Shown: one piece after another, positions 10,520 to 20,997 of the stretch | Position numbering within the stretch: position 1 is the first letter of the stretch | How the letters are laid out: each line of letters opens with the position of its first letter | Origin: Hyaloperonospora brassicae | Taxonomy: Eukaryota; Oomycota; Peronosporomycetes; Peronosporales; Peronosporaceae | DNA: 64,000 nt | Assembly: GCA_947650285.1 (NCBI GenBank) | Contig: CANTFL010000568.1 | Coordinates: forward strand, 62,001-126,000 | Reading direction: 5' to 3' | Position numbers and translations under genes: made by a program | The notes under the pieces: model-generated | Seen by the model: the letters and a program-made list of their open reading frames with translations, nothing else | Databases searched by the model: none | What the model was told of the DNA's origin: nothing

Positions 10520-10927
10520 TGTAACGGGGCAGCCCGTTACATGGAATTGTCACTTTAAGAAAAGTGACAGTACAGAATATGAAGTTGAATATTCTTTAAA
10601 CAATATCACCGAAGCGGTGATATTGAAGGGTCGACCAAAGAGTCTGTTCATTGGTTGATATCTTAACGATATCAACCCACCAATCGCCGCAAGACGCGCG
10701 CAATGAGTGGTGAGTAGACGTCACCATACATTCAGTTAGATTAGTATAATTAAGTTAAGTCAAACAGAGAGACAGTGGTTAAAGACTTAATTATATTAAT
10801 ATAACAGTTCTGCTTTTAAACAAAGATGCCTCTGTCTTACCTACCGCTTCCTCGTTTGCCTCGTGTACGTCTGTCGGGCGCACCGATACCCTTGCGTAAA
10901 CTTCACGCAAGGGTGTGCCCCGTTACA
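10520..10927 (+). repeat. 3' LTR of element A
   Basis: It is nearly identical to the 5' LTR, with about six substitutions and a small indel near 10820. It starts TGTAACGGGG, ends CCCCGTTACA, and is followed by the duplication ACTTC at 10928-10932. Confidence 0.95.
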
Positions 10928-11129
10928 ACTTCAACCTTGCTACGGACGAAATATCATGCTCGACCAATTTACCGCGTACCAACAGTTGGAGTAAACGCGA
11001 AGAGAAAGCTCAAGCAAGACGATTCGTGAAATGACCGAGCGTAATTTGTCAAGACACTTGCTAGTTCGGTTCGTATCGCGACCGGGACAGTTGTGGTGAA
11101 GATGATTTCCGAACAAGGTATTCGCTATT

Positions 11130-11731
11130 TTTACTTGGTTATCAAAGTGGTGAAACCGAAGAGAGAAGCCTAAGCACATCGAAGTCAGCGGATCAAGGCT
11201 CGACGGCATGAAGCTCGATGAAAGAGTATTCGGTGAAGTGATACTCGACAAAGAAGGGCTCAACGACGGAAGACTCGACGAGCCAAGTCTCGACGGGCCT
11301 ATCCGCGATGAGCAAAGACTCGACGAGCCAAGCCGCGACAAGCCAAGACTCGATAATCCAAGGTCGACGAGCTAAAACTCGACGAGCCAAGCCTCGATGA
11401 GCCAAGAATCGACGAACCAAGCCGCGATGAGAGAGCAAGATGATGAACTGTACATGTCACTAGGAAGTAGTGTATAACGACGGGGGTGGGGGTGAAGTAG
11501 AAACACTCAAGGGCCGTTTTCAATTCGGAAGAGAATAAGAGATAACCAATGTAGAGCAGAATTTTCCAAGTCCAAGATACGTGTACAATTTTGAGGTAAG
11601 TCCATGTGTGGACTGAATTGTGCCTGCTGTCGAGCCTCGAGGAGCATAGCTAAACGAGGTCTTGATTGGAAGTGCCAAGAGATAAGTCGGTCCGGGGTAT
11701 GCATAACTCGCTTCCAGGGAAAGACAAGTCT
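11130..11731. repeat. Left arm of a long inverted repeat (outer part)
   Basis: The reverse complement of this stretch reappears at about 20055-20660. The arm continues after element C at 19442-19545. It contains a degenerate run built on GAGCCAAG/CTCGACGAG units (about 11200-11440). No protein family is seen; the frames in this part on either strand are products of the short repeat. Confidence 0.85.
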
Positions 11732-12261
11732 TGTAACGGGGTTACACGTCGACTTGTAGTCGACAATAGGTGTGGTACACACAAGGTATGGGAATCCATT
11801 CAAAGTAATATTAGAACACAAGTATCAAGTGTTGAAGACTGATGTCTGTCAACTATTGATTGCGAGATCTTTTGAGAGGTTTATTTAGGACGTAAGTAAG
11901 TAGGTTGATTACGTTACTCTAAGGTGTTCTTTTAGGTTGAAAGAAGAAATGAAATTCAGGTCCCATTTTGATCCAAAAGACACGTGTTTCTCTGAAGCGT
12001 CTTGCGATCGTTAGGGAGGTAGCAACCCCTTGTAAAGGAAGCTACTCCTTGTGTACTCTGCGAGTTTGATTCTTTGAATCGTTTGGTCCCCTTGGAACAG
12101 GGACCGTAAGCTCTCTGAGCTTGATGACTCTTTGAGTCGGGTTCTTTGAACCAAACCTTAGCTCTCGGAGCTGTTGACTCTTTAAGTCGGGTTATTAAAG
12201 AAAGTTGCTCATTGAGCATTTAGTCTTCCTCTGACTTAAGGAGCTGTGTAGCTCCACTACA
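11732..12261 (+). repeat. 5' LTR of element C
   Basis: It starts TGTAACGGGGTTACA, itself a TGTAAC/GTTACA palindrome, and ends CTACA. The 3' part (12068-12255) is a run of very regular small hairpins: GATTC-TTT-GAATC, AAGCTC-TCT-GAGCTT, GACTC-TTT-GAGTC, GGTTC-TTT-GAACC, AGCTC-TCG-GAGCT and GGAGCT-GTGT-AGCTCC, just before the primer site. Confidence 0.95.
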
Positions 12262-12263
12262 CT

Positions 12264-12272
12264 TGGTAGCAC
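12264..12272 (+). other. Primer binding site of element C
   Basis: TGGTAGCAC lies two bases after the LTR, identical to family 1. An initiator tRNA-Met-like primer is inferred. Confidence 0.6.
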
Positions 12273-12319
12273 TTGTATTCGATCTACGCATGATTCCTTA
12301 CGACTGATCCTCTGTGAGG

Positions 12320-13330
12320 ATGGAGCAATCCACAACCCTCTGTGAGGCTCAAAAGGTCGCGCTTGATAAGCTGACCGCGTCCGTAGGCCCATAGTATGTG
12401 AAGTTTCTAGCTGCACAAGGTCCCTATGTGCTTAATGCACGAGTCGAGACCTTCATGCAGTACGAAACGGCCTTTTTAGGGTAGGTTTAAAATTAGGTAG
12501 CGTCGGCTATGCCGACACGCTACGTGGCAATGACACCAGAAGAGGCTAAGCCTAGTCACATTCGGGTGGATGTCAATCATTACTTCGTGGAGGTGGGGGG
12601 GGAAGCCTTAACCTCTGGATTCGTGAGATTGAGATGGCCATGATCTCTGACCTACTTCACTTGAGTACCTGCGGGTCTCGTAGGCTATCTCCAAGCTCGA
12701 TGATAGAGATAGAGAGTGGGATCTGACGTACTGAAAGTCGGTCGACTTGGCGTTTCCCACATGGGATTCGCTCTAGTAAGATCTTTTGCGAGTTTTCTCG
12801 CCGCCTTCGAGGCTTACCGCGTGCGCTCACGCTTCTTGTCTACCCGTCAGGGTAAGAATGATCTAACTGACTATGTCCAAGAGATGAGAACTCTGATGGC
12901 TGCTATGCAGTTTGACCCTCTCCCTGAAATAGTCTGTTTGACTGTCTTCATGGAAGGCTTCGCAATGGCGTTGCCAGGACCGAGGTTTTTAGCGCCCATC
13001 CCTCCTCTTTTGAGGAAGCTGTTAGCATCGCTCAAAATACTGAGCACAACTTCAAGTCGGCTAAATTGGTTGGAATGGGAACAACCCAAGCTTTGTGAGG
13101 GCGACCTCTGCGAGAACCTCGGCTTACTGTAAGCCAGAACCGATGGTTCTCAGCCATGCTGAAGATAAATGTGAAGCAGAGCTTCATGTTGCCGAGCACC
13201 GACAGGAGGTGAGACGCTGTTATATGTGCGGGAGCACTTAATATTTGCATCATCAACGACAGACTCCTATGAGTCGAAACCCCACACGCTATCAGAAACC
13301 TGGTATGGCACGGGGATCCGACGACACCCA
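12320..13330 (+). pseudogene. Gag of element C, decayed
   Basis: ATG 12320 (MEQSTTLCEAQKVALDKLTA) opens a frame that stops at TAG after about 25 codons and resumes in several phases. Recognisable parts are LNARVETFMQYETAFLG, the capsid-like stretch at 12716-13060 (KNDLTDYVQEMRTLMAAMQFDP and VCLTVFMEGF) and a broken zinc knuckle near 13213-13240 (CYMCGST then a stop). The homologous E copy covers the same region. It is non-functional. Confidence 0.75.
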
Positions 13331-13888
13331 GTAGGTGCGGGGAGCCCTGTTAGGGTAGAACTGAGTTCTGTTACTTTTCTACGAGGTAGAGTGAAACAGG
13401 GCTTAACCCCACTGAGCTCTGTGCCCACCAGCGCAGAGCGTGTATACAAGCCTGGCTTGTTAGTCGCCGAGGCGAAAGTTAAAGGATTTGAAAAGCTTCG
13501 GTTAATCCTGATCTACGCCGGAGAATCATGCAATTATGCTCGACTTCGTTACCTCGAGGGAGGTCAGCGATATGCTGAAGCGCTCAAAGCGCATGAACGT
13601 GATTTGATCACCGTTCGTTTAGCGACTGGTAGGCGTGTCACGGTGCCTAAAGTTCCGGTGAGCTTGGGCGTGAGGTTTTTGGACTTTGACAGCATTGAAC
13701 ACTGCCTTGTCCTCGATTCGGATTCGAAATGTGATCTCATCCTAGGTATGGCTTGGCTTGAACGCGATAAGACATGGATTGATTGGAAGTCTAAGATCTT
13801 TGGCGCCGCGCGCAATGTTCCTAGCGAAGCTTTAGAGACCCATGAACCCACCTTTGCTAGGCAGAGCGCTATTGACGCGAGCCATTGA
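13226..13888 (+). pseudogene. Protease region of element C
   Basis: An open frame of 220 residues. The expected D(S/T)GAS site is replaced by YAGES (in LILIYAGESCNYARLRYL), so the catalytic Asp is missing. Downstream conserved parts are intact: DLITVRLATGRRVTV and CDLILGMAWLERDKTWIDW. Here the position that is TGA in family 1 is a serine codon, so the family-1 stop is not a feature of all these elements. Confidence 0.75.
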
Positions 13889-15611
13889 CGGAAGATGTCA
13901 ATGTGCTGGACATTGGTATGTTAGAGTTAATAAACTACAATGTCGATAACATTAAAATTGAGCGGAGCTCTTTCACCGTATGTAAAACAGTGCATACTCC
14001 GTTGACTAATACTCGTTGTGATACTGGGTCACTGCACGCTACAGACATGGTTGGTCTAGGGCCGAGACATCAAGAATGTAATTCCTAAATTCCTATTGGG
14101 GTAGTACGTGAGTATACACCGAGTGAGGGCGGCCGAGATGGCACCTCACTGAATGCCGGTAATGACATTGTTGGCGAGAGCTAAATTTTTCAGGGCTAGG
14201 TCCGGATGCTGTACGTGAAGTGGTACGTGCATATCAACTGGGTGAAGTGTTCGATTTACGTAACACTTTACCAGATATCGCTCAAGACATGAGTCTCTCG
14301 TCTAGAGCGTGCTGAGATGAATAGCAACCACGAGGGCCCTACTGTCCCGGACTCTAGGAGGCCTAAGGTTTCTTTGAGTAAACAATCCCAGCGTATGGTG
14401 GCATTCTGTAAAGCGCCCAACGTCCAAGAAGTCACGAAGTGATAACAGTAATAATACACTATATACACTTGTCAATGGATTGACTGGCCATGTTGATGGC
14501 AATATTAGTCTTGAGACTATTCCATCTTTGAGTACTCTCTTTGAACTAGGCAAAATTTTTGTCGGCGAATTTATCCAAGCCTTACAGGCAGGAGAATTAT
14601 CCGAGTTAGTGGTCATTCGGCCGGATATTAAGTTGAACTCATCCTCGTTATTGGACGAGTCTGTCTTTGAGGACACAAAGGCGGCATTGGATGCCCGTAG
14701 TGGATCTTCGATCCTTAAGGATCCTCTTGATCCGTTCTATCCTTTGGTAAAGGAGTTTCAGGACGTGGTGTGTCACAACCCACCGTCCGTCTACCTCCCG
14801 ATAGAGGTCTCCGTCATGAAATTGACTTGGTTCCTGGAACTAAATGCTGCGTAACACGGCAGTGGCCATTACCGAAGGAACAGTGTGACGTCATTGACGA
14901 CTTCTTTCGTGCAAAGCACGCGGCAGGAATGGTTCGTGAGAGCAAATCTCCCCATTCCACATCGACCTTCTGTGTCAAAAAGCCCAATTGGAAGTGGCGC
15001 ATTGTTCATGCTTCAATAAGCTTAATACTGCCACCTTCACGGATCAGACACTAATCCCTAGGAAAAATGTTCTTCGTCACAACATGGTGGGATGTACAAT
15101 GTACAGTGCGCTCGACCTAGTCGATGGTTATTACCAGGTGCTCATGCGAGAGAGCGATATTCCGCTGATAGCGGTCAGCACTCCAAGCAGTATGCTCTGG
15201 GAGTGGCTTGTAATGCCGTAAGGGTTATCAAATGCCCCGACTACAATAAACTGTCTTGTGACACAATTGTTCAGACCCCACCGAGGTTATGCACAGACAT
15301 ACTTTGATGACATCTTTGTCCATAGTCGTGCTATGAAAGGTCGGTCGGATGTGGACAATTACATTGACCATTTACGAGCGGTGCACGAGTGCATGCGCAC
15401 GAATAAGTTGTACGCCAATGCGTCCAAGTGCATATTTGGTGCAGAAGCAATTCTCTTCTTAGAGTGCTATATTGATGAGCTGGGCCTTAGAGCGCATCCC
15501 GCTAAGGTTAAAGCCATTGTTGATTGGCCGTTTCCAAAGAACCAACAGGACTTCCGTATGCGGCTTGGCCTTGCCAATTACTTACACTAATAGAGTGCGA
15601 ATTAAACAGAT
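13889..15611 (+). pseudogene. Linker and reverse transcriptase of element C, multiply broken
   Basis: RT copies the RNA into DNA. Pieces in different phases align in order with family 1: RTRPWPLPKEQCDVIDDFF-like residues at about 14860, IVHA plus NKLNTATFTDQT (15000-15050), ALDLVDGYYQVLMRESDIP (15105-15165), LWEWLVMP then a stop (15195-15221), and TYFDDIFVHSRAM (YxDD box, about 15295-15335). The last piece is KLYANASKCIFG through WPFPKNQQDF. At least four frameshifts or stops separate them. Confidence 0.8.
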
Positions 15612-16946
15612 ATGGCTCGGCCATTTTTCAATCCCCTTAAAAAAGATGTTCCGTGGCGCTGGACTAGCACCGAGCATTATGATTTTCTGGCAGTAAAGGA
15701 AATTATCCTTTGTGCGCCAATCTTGGCTTTGCCTTATCCTGATCGATCTTTCAGTGTCGTCTGTGAAGCATATGACTTTTCCGGAGTTATCGCTCTGTTA
15801 CAGACAAATTCTGATGGACCCGAACGCGCCATTCCGTTTGAGTTTCAGCAGCTGAAGGCTGTAGAAAAGAACTATCCTGTTCATGACAAGAAGCAACTTG
15901 CCATGAAGTGTGCTCTCGTCATGTTCGGCGTTCATCTTTTTGGCTCTAAGCCGTTTGTGATCGACATAGATCATGCGTCACTACACACTGAGACCCAGTC
16001 GCATTACCTCTCTCAAATAATGGATCGTTGGCTTTCCTTCTTTGCCGAGTACGACTTCGAGGTCAAGCATAAGCCGGGCAAGCAGAATGATTTGGCTGAT
16101 GCGTTGTCACGCAGGCCTGACTATGAGCTTGCTCATATTACGACTCTGTCGTCGTCGGTCACTGACCTAATCCGCACGGCATATTCCAAGAATGAATATT
16201 GTGTAGCTCTGGTACGTGCTCTAGGGAGCGAGGAGTTTAAGGACTCAGACATAAAGTTGTCGGCTCGATTACGTGCGAGAATACATTTATATTCCATCGA
16301 TCAGGGCCTGTTGTGCTATAGAACGGATGAGGAAGATACCCCTCGCATAGTTGTCCCTCATGATGAGGAGTTGAAGTATCGGATCCTCTATGAGGCACAT
16401 GATACTGCGTTGAGTGGTCAACTCGGTCGTGAGAAGACCTACGGCTCAGTTAGCCAATGCCATTGGTGGCCGAAACTCTATAAATGGGTCAGCACTTATA
16501 TGCGTATGTGTGAAACGTGTCAAAGGGTGAAACCCTCACCTCACGCGGCAGCGACGCTAGCTAGTTTGAATGTACTCAAGGGGCGTTGGGAGTTCATCAG
16601 TATGGACTTCCTGTTCGGTTTACCAAAAGCTCCGTATGGAATTACGGGTATTGTGGTCTTTGTTGACCGTTTAAGCAAGATTGTTCATTTAGCGGCGGTG
16701 ACAGACAACATTGATGGTGAAGGTACAGCGACGCTGTTTATCGATCGCGTGGTTCGACAACACGGTTTGCCGTTGGAAATTGTCTCGGTTCGAAATACTC
16801 GCTTCACTGGGAAGTTTTGGAAGTCCATCTTCAAGGTGCATGGCACACGTTTGGACATGTCCACTGCGGATGGTCCGCAGACTGATGGTCAAGCCGAGAG
16901 AGTTAATCGCATCATCGGTGACATCTTGCGCATTGTTTGCGCATAA
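15612..16946 (+). pseudogene. RNase H and integrase core of element C
   Basis: A 444-residue open frame covering RNase H, the HHCC zinc region and part of the DDE core. Key residues are damaged: RNase H reads VVCEAYDFSG (Asp to Glu) and HDKKQLAMK (Glu lost), the second zinc His is Gln (SGQLGREKTY), and the second integrase Asp is gone (VSVRNTRF instead of VSDRDPRF). The frame ends at TAA 16944-16946, after LRIVCA. Element F has a TAA at exactly the same codon. Residues up to about 230 are almost identical to the patch at 32870-33572 in D. Confidence 0.85.
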
Positions 16947-16967
16947 ACGCCAGAGCGTTGGAGTTCG

Positions 16968-17973
16968 ATGATCTCTGTCGTTGAATTTGCGTTAAACAAA
17001 GATGTTCATGCCTCTACAGGCTTTACTCCGTTCTACGTGAACGGTCTCACACACCCTCGCTTTCCGTCAACGCTATCAATGCGTGGTTCAGGGCTTGATG
17101 GGGAGGAGTTGCCGATCGGCTTGCTGATGCCAGCCCTGCTACTGTTCAAAAACAGGTAAGCGAATTTCTCGCAACGCGATTGAATGTCTTTCGACATGTG
17201 CGTGACGCACTGGCTGATAGGAAAGATAGAAAGAAGAAATAAGCTGGTGCTTAAGGGAGAGGTTGTATTGAACGTTGTAAGGTTGGAGACCAAATTTCAC
17301 TCAATGCTAAAAACCTACCTACGAATGTAGTGTCCGCCGTTTTCAAGACAAAGTTGCGTCCGCGCTTCATTGGACCATTCACGGTCTTCGCAAAGAAGGG
17401 ACTTGCGTATACGCTAAACCTTCTGCGCAAGTTGCGCACACACCCTGTGTTCTACGTGGGCTTGATTAAGCCGTATCCAGATCTGTCCCACGTGAACTTT
17501 AGTTGCTTGTGCCGCATAGGTCGACCTTGCCATCGGCCGCTGAATTCGAATCCGGAAGTCAAGCTGAGCCTCCATGCAGGCTTGGACTAGCTCCAATGCC
17601 TGGACACAGGCTTGGCCCGACTACAAAACATCAACACGGGCTAGCATCGCGTCAAACGCATTCTGGGTCTTACCCAATGTCTCACGGAGACCGCTCAGCT
17701 CGAGCAGCACCTTCTCGTGCTCCTCCTTCGGTATACCGACAACCTCCGTCACTACTCGATGAGCAAGGGAACCGGCAGTTCCATGTGCAGCGACTTCTGA
17801 AACGACGTCGTCGTCAGAATCGATACCAGTATCTGTTGAAGTGGCGAGGGTACCCGGAGTCGGAAAACACATGGAAGTTCGAGACACCCCTTCGGCAGGT
17901 ATGCTCATACGCCTTGGATGTTTTTAAACATCGCGTCAACGTTTCTCCTGTTACCAAAGACGCTGCTTACTAA
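16968..17973 (+). pseudogene. Integrase C-terminal part and chromodomain of element C
   Basis: The frame resumes after the shared TAA with VVEFALNKDVHASTGFTPFYVNGL. It then passes through a frameshift to the GPF motif (RFIGPFTVFAKKGLAYTLNL) and LRTHPVFYVGLIKPY. After a P/S-rich linker, the chromodomain is at about 17780-17890 (FHVQRLLKRRRR, YLLKWRGYPESENTWKF). The linker and chromodomain lie opposite the antisense frame. Confidence 0.8.
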
Positions 17974-18795
17974 TCGTGGTGGAAGCATGGGGTAGTTGGG
18001 CACCGCTTGACCAACACCCACATCAATCGGCACAGCCGGAGCATAGCGTGTGCGAGTTCGCAACTGGCTTCTGGAGTTAAGCTTAGCATAATCATACCGA
18101 AGCTTTCGTTCTAGGCGAACGTCTGCCACATCGGCACTTGCTCTGAGAGCTAAGACGCTGATGAGGTGTCGTTTCCGATGCACTTAGCGAACAAAAGCGT
18201 TGTCTTCTTCCTCCTTAGATTTGCGTACGTATAAGAGGATGGTTACACCCTTCATCGATGGAACCGGTGCACACCGTGTTCGCTTGTCAAGTCTCAACTT
18301 GTATTGACTTTAGGTCATCAAGTGGGGTTGCAGGTACCTCTCACGAAGTGCCTGTCGACTCGCCACCTCATCAAATGATGTTGGCTCAGCGCCAATGGAC
18401 AACGTTGCCATAGAACGACCTGTCGTTTGGCGTATACGTTCGTTCACACCGAGTGGAGTGAAAAGATAGCCACGGAGACCCTCAAGATTTGCAGCAAGCT
18501 GCATACGATGCTGAGCGCTCTTCTCTCTTTGGATAGCCAACTGATGTTGACTATCGAGCGGATTAGTGATGATGGCTTCCCCCACGAAACGTGTTTGATG
18601 TGGCACCTATAGCGCGTTGGCTTGTCCACACTCGGCAAATGGATTTGGTGAAGTATGAGGCGGTGCATCTTGCACTGGTGACTCGGACATTGTCCTCTTT
18701 TTACCATGGATATCGGTATCGCTACCATAATTCACCCCCACATCGATGCCGAGGTAAGACGAGAGAGTCGAGGACTCATGGGGTGGCGTTGCCAT
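17621..18795 (-). pseudogene. Antisense frame of element C, decayed
   Basis: The start matches F (MATPPHESSTLSSYL against MALPPNESWTLSSYL in F). Pieces then follow in three phases: an acidic N-terminus with DYGSD-like VNYGSDTDIHG; IITNPLDSQHQLAIQREKSA (18310-18606); LRASADVADVRLERKLR and RTRTRYAP (17905-18183); and the helical tail GIPKEEHEKVLLELSGLRE (17621-17908). Order, strand and position 110 bp inside the 3' LTR equal those in F, which proves this is a family feature rather than a chance frame. Confidence 0.8.
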
Positions 18796-18892
18796 GGTGT
18801 TTTGTGTTTTTGCCAACCGTAAGCTTGGAGCGCACACGCACCTTCCTCTTCGAGGAAAAAGTTCGATTGACGTTTTGTGGAAACATCAGTCT

Positions 18893-18904
18893 GGTGGGTG
18901 AGGG
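18893..18904 (+). other. Polypurine tract of element C
   Basis: GGTGGGTGAGGG directly precedes the 3' LTR. Confidence 0.65.
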
Positions 18905-19436
18905 TGTCACGGGGTTACACGTCGACTGGTTGTCGACAATAGGTGTGGTACACACAAGGGACGGGAATCCATTCAAAGTAATATTAGAACACAAGTATCA
19001 AGTGTTGAAGACTGATGTCTGTCAACCATTGATTGCGAGATCTTTTAAGAGGTTTATTAAGGACGTAAGTAAGTAGGTTATTTACTTTATTCTAAGGTGT
19101 TATTTTAGGTTAAAAGAAGAAATAAAATTCAGGTCCCATTTTGATCCAAAAGACACGTGTTTCTCTGAAGCGTCTTGCGATCGTTAGGGAGGTAGAAACC
19201 CCTTGTAAAGGAAGCTACTCCTTGTGTACTCTGCGAGTTTGATTCTTTGAATCGTTTGGTCCCCTTGGAACAGGGACCGTAAGCTCTCTGAGCTTGATGA
19301 CTCTTTGAGTCGGGTTCTTTGAACCAAACCTTAGCTCTCGGAGCTGTTGACATTTTGAGTCGGGTATATTAAACGAAAGTTGCTCATTATGCGTTTAGTC
19401 TTCCTCTGACTTAAGGATCTGTGTAGCTCCGCTACA
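18905..19436 (+). repeat. 3' LTR of element C
   Basis: It starts TGTCACGGGGTTACA (one base changed from the 5' copy), ends GCTACA, and is followed by AGTCT. About 25 differences from the 5' LTR are scattered along its length. Confidence 0.95.
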
Positions 19437-19441
19437 AGTCT

Positions 19442-19545
19442 CGTCACACAGCGATTCAGTCACCCAGTAGACGGTACTGCTTTGTGTCTTGTCGCATGAC
19501 GAGCCGGTGCTAAATGAACGGTATCGTTTTATGACCCGCGAACGG
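19442..19545. repeat. Left arm of the long inverted repeat (inner part)
   Basis: This continues the arm interrupted by element C. Its reverse complement is at about 19955-20055 and includes the shared segment GACGAGCCGGTGCTAAATG. Confidence 0.85.
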
Positions 19546-19954
19546 CAATTTAGTGAATAAATAATGGCACTGTGTGGTATATTAGTTATGTATATGTGGC
19601 AATGCAGTATCAACGTCACATAACAGCAATCGCCGAGCTTGTCGGCGCAGTTGGGATAGTACGTTGGGTCAATTTGATTTACGGATCGTCCCTTCGGGTT
19701 CAGTTGTGGCTCTTGCCTAGCTGGATACCTCTAACCACTCACCCTCTTTTCTAAAAGGGAACCTGAGCTCAGCAGTTCCCGTTCCACTGATCCAGCGACC
19801 TCGTACCAATGGGGAGAAGGCGGTGTTTTTAAGCTTTTACAGGTCACCGGGCGCAGTGTACTCCCGACTGCAATACTTACGGATTTATTCTTTTTAGGCC
19901 CATAAGCTCGTTGCTTCACGAGTCCTTAGACATATTAGTCTATTAGTCACTGGA
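19546..19954. other. Spacer between the arms of the long inverted repeat
   Basis: About 410 bp separate the two arms. I see no gene, no transposase motif and no further repeat in it. Confidence 0.6.
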
Positions 19955-20660
19955 CAAACGACCGCGTGTCATAAAACGATACCGTCCATTTAGCACCGGC
20001 TCGTCATGCGACAAGACACAGAGCGGTATTGTCTACTGGGTGACCGACTTGCTATGTGACGAAACTTGTCTTTCCTTGGAAGCGAGTTAATGCATACCCC
20101 GGACCGACTTATCTCTTGGCACTTCCAATCAAGACCTCGTTTAGCTATGCTCCTCGAGGCTCGACAGCAGGCACAATTCAGTCCACACATGGACTTACCT
20201 CAAAATTGTACACGTATCTTGGACTTGGAAATTCTGCTCTACATTGGTTATCTCTTATTCTCTTCCGAATTGAAAACGGCCCTTGAGTGTTTCTACTTCA
20301 CCCCCACCCCCGTCGTTGTACACTACTTCCTAGTGACATGTACAGTTCATCATCTTGCTCTCTCATCGCGGCTTGATTCGTCGATTCTTGGCTCATCGAG
20401 GCTTGGCTCGTCGAGTTTTAGCTCGTCGACCTTGGATTATCGAGTCTTGGCTTGTCGCGGCTTGGCTCGTCGAGTCTTTGCTCATCGCGGATAGGCCCGT
20501 CGAGACTTGGCTCGTCGAGTCTTCCGTCGTTGAGCCCTTCTTTGTCGAGTATCACTTCACCGAATACTCTTTCATCGAGCTTCATGCCGTCGAGCCTTGA
20601 TCCGCTGACTTCGATGTGCTTCGGCTTCTCTCTTCGGTTTCACAACTCGGATAATAAAGT
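19955..20660. repeat. Right arm of the long inverted repeat
   Basis: It is the inverted match to 19442-19545 plus 11130-11731, at roughly 90-95% by eye. Homology fades after about 20650 (cggtttcac then divergent sequence). Transcription across both arms would give a long hairpin RNA. Because C interrupts only the left arm, the palindrome existed before that insertion. Confidence 0.85.
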
Positions 20661-20997
20661 CAACAGTAGATATTACCACGTTTAAAACTTTACGACAACA
20701 AACCAGCTATATTCATCGTGCCACAATCTGAACTGCTGTCTTAAGCATTCTCATTATAAATTAATACATTAATATTTTAATAATTTGTGTAATCCGAGTT
20801 CGAGGCCGCAAAACGGGTTTAATTCTTTCTCTTTTCCTTTGTATCCGCCAACATTCGAATCCGAGTCGCTGTCGTCGATCTATACACGAATTTTCCTTAC
20901 TGAACGGGGTGGCTTCGCCGGAGTCGGGGGAAAGCCGGCATAGATCGCGGTCGAAGTTTTTTTTACCCTGTGGAGGTCTTAAACACTTCGACATATT

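Larger units (their letters stand above)
2908..10927 (+). mobile_element. Element A: family-1 chromodomain-type Ty3/gypsy LTR retrotransposon, complete but mutated
   Basis: The element is about 8.0 kb and bounded by direct LTRs of 412 bp and 408 bp. It is flanked by a 5-bp target duplication, ACTTC (2903-2907 and 10928-10932). The order is LTR, tRNA primer site, gag, protease, RT, RNase H, integrase, chromodomain, antisense frame, polypurine tract, LTR, which is typical Ty3/gypsy apart from the antisense frame. The sense genes carry several frameshifts and stops, so this copy cannot make full Gag-Pol by itself. The LTRs differ at a handful of bases plus one small indel, so the insertion is older than B. 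The 3' LTR abuts sequence leading into the inverted repeat that holds element C. Confidence 0.95.
11732..19436 (+). mobile_element. Element C: family-2 chromodomain-type Ty3/gypsy retrotransposon, complete but decayed
   Basis: It spans 7.7 kb between LTRs of 530 and 532 bp that differ at roughly 25 positions, so it is clearly older than element B. The target duplication AGTCT is present at 11727-11731 and 19437-19441. It is inserted in the left arm of a long inverted repeat, whose sequence rejoins exactly when the element is removed. It contains gag, protease, RT, RNase H, integrase, chromodomain and an antisense frame, all with lesions. It is related to D, E and F, and only distantly related in protein sequence to A and B. 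Confidence 0.95.

Noticed and set aside
11193..11523. Open frames across the inverted-repeat arms (also 20355-20685) with repeating SRLGSS or RRVLAHRG units
   Set aside because: They arise from a short DNA repeat that stays open in several phases on both strands. There is no domain, no start context and no non-repetitive part.
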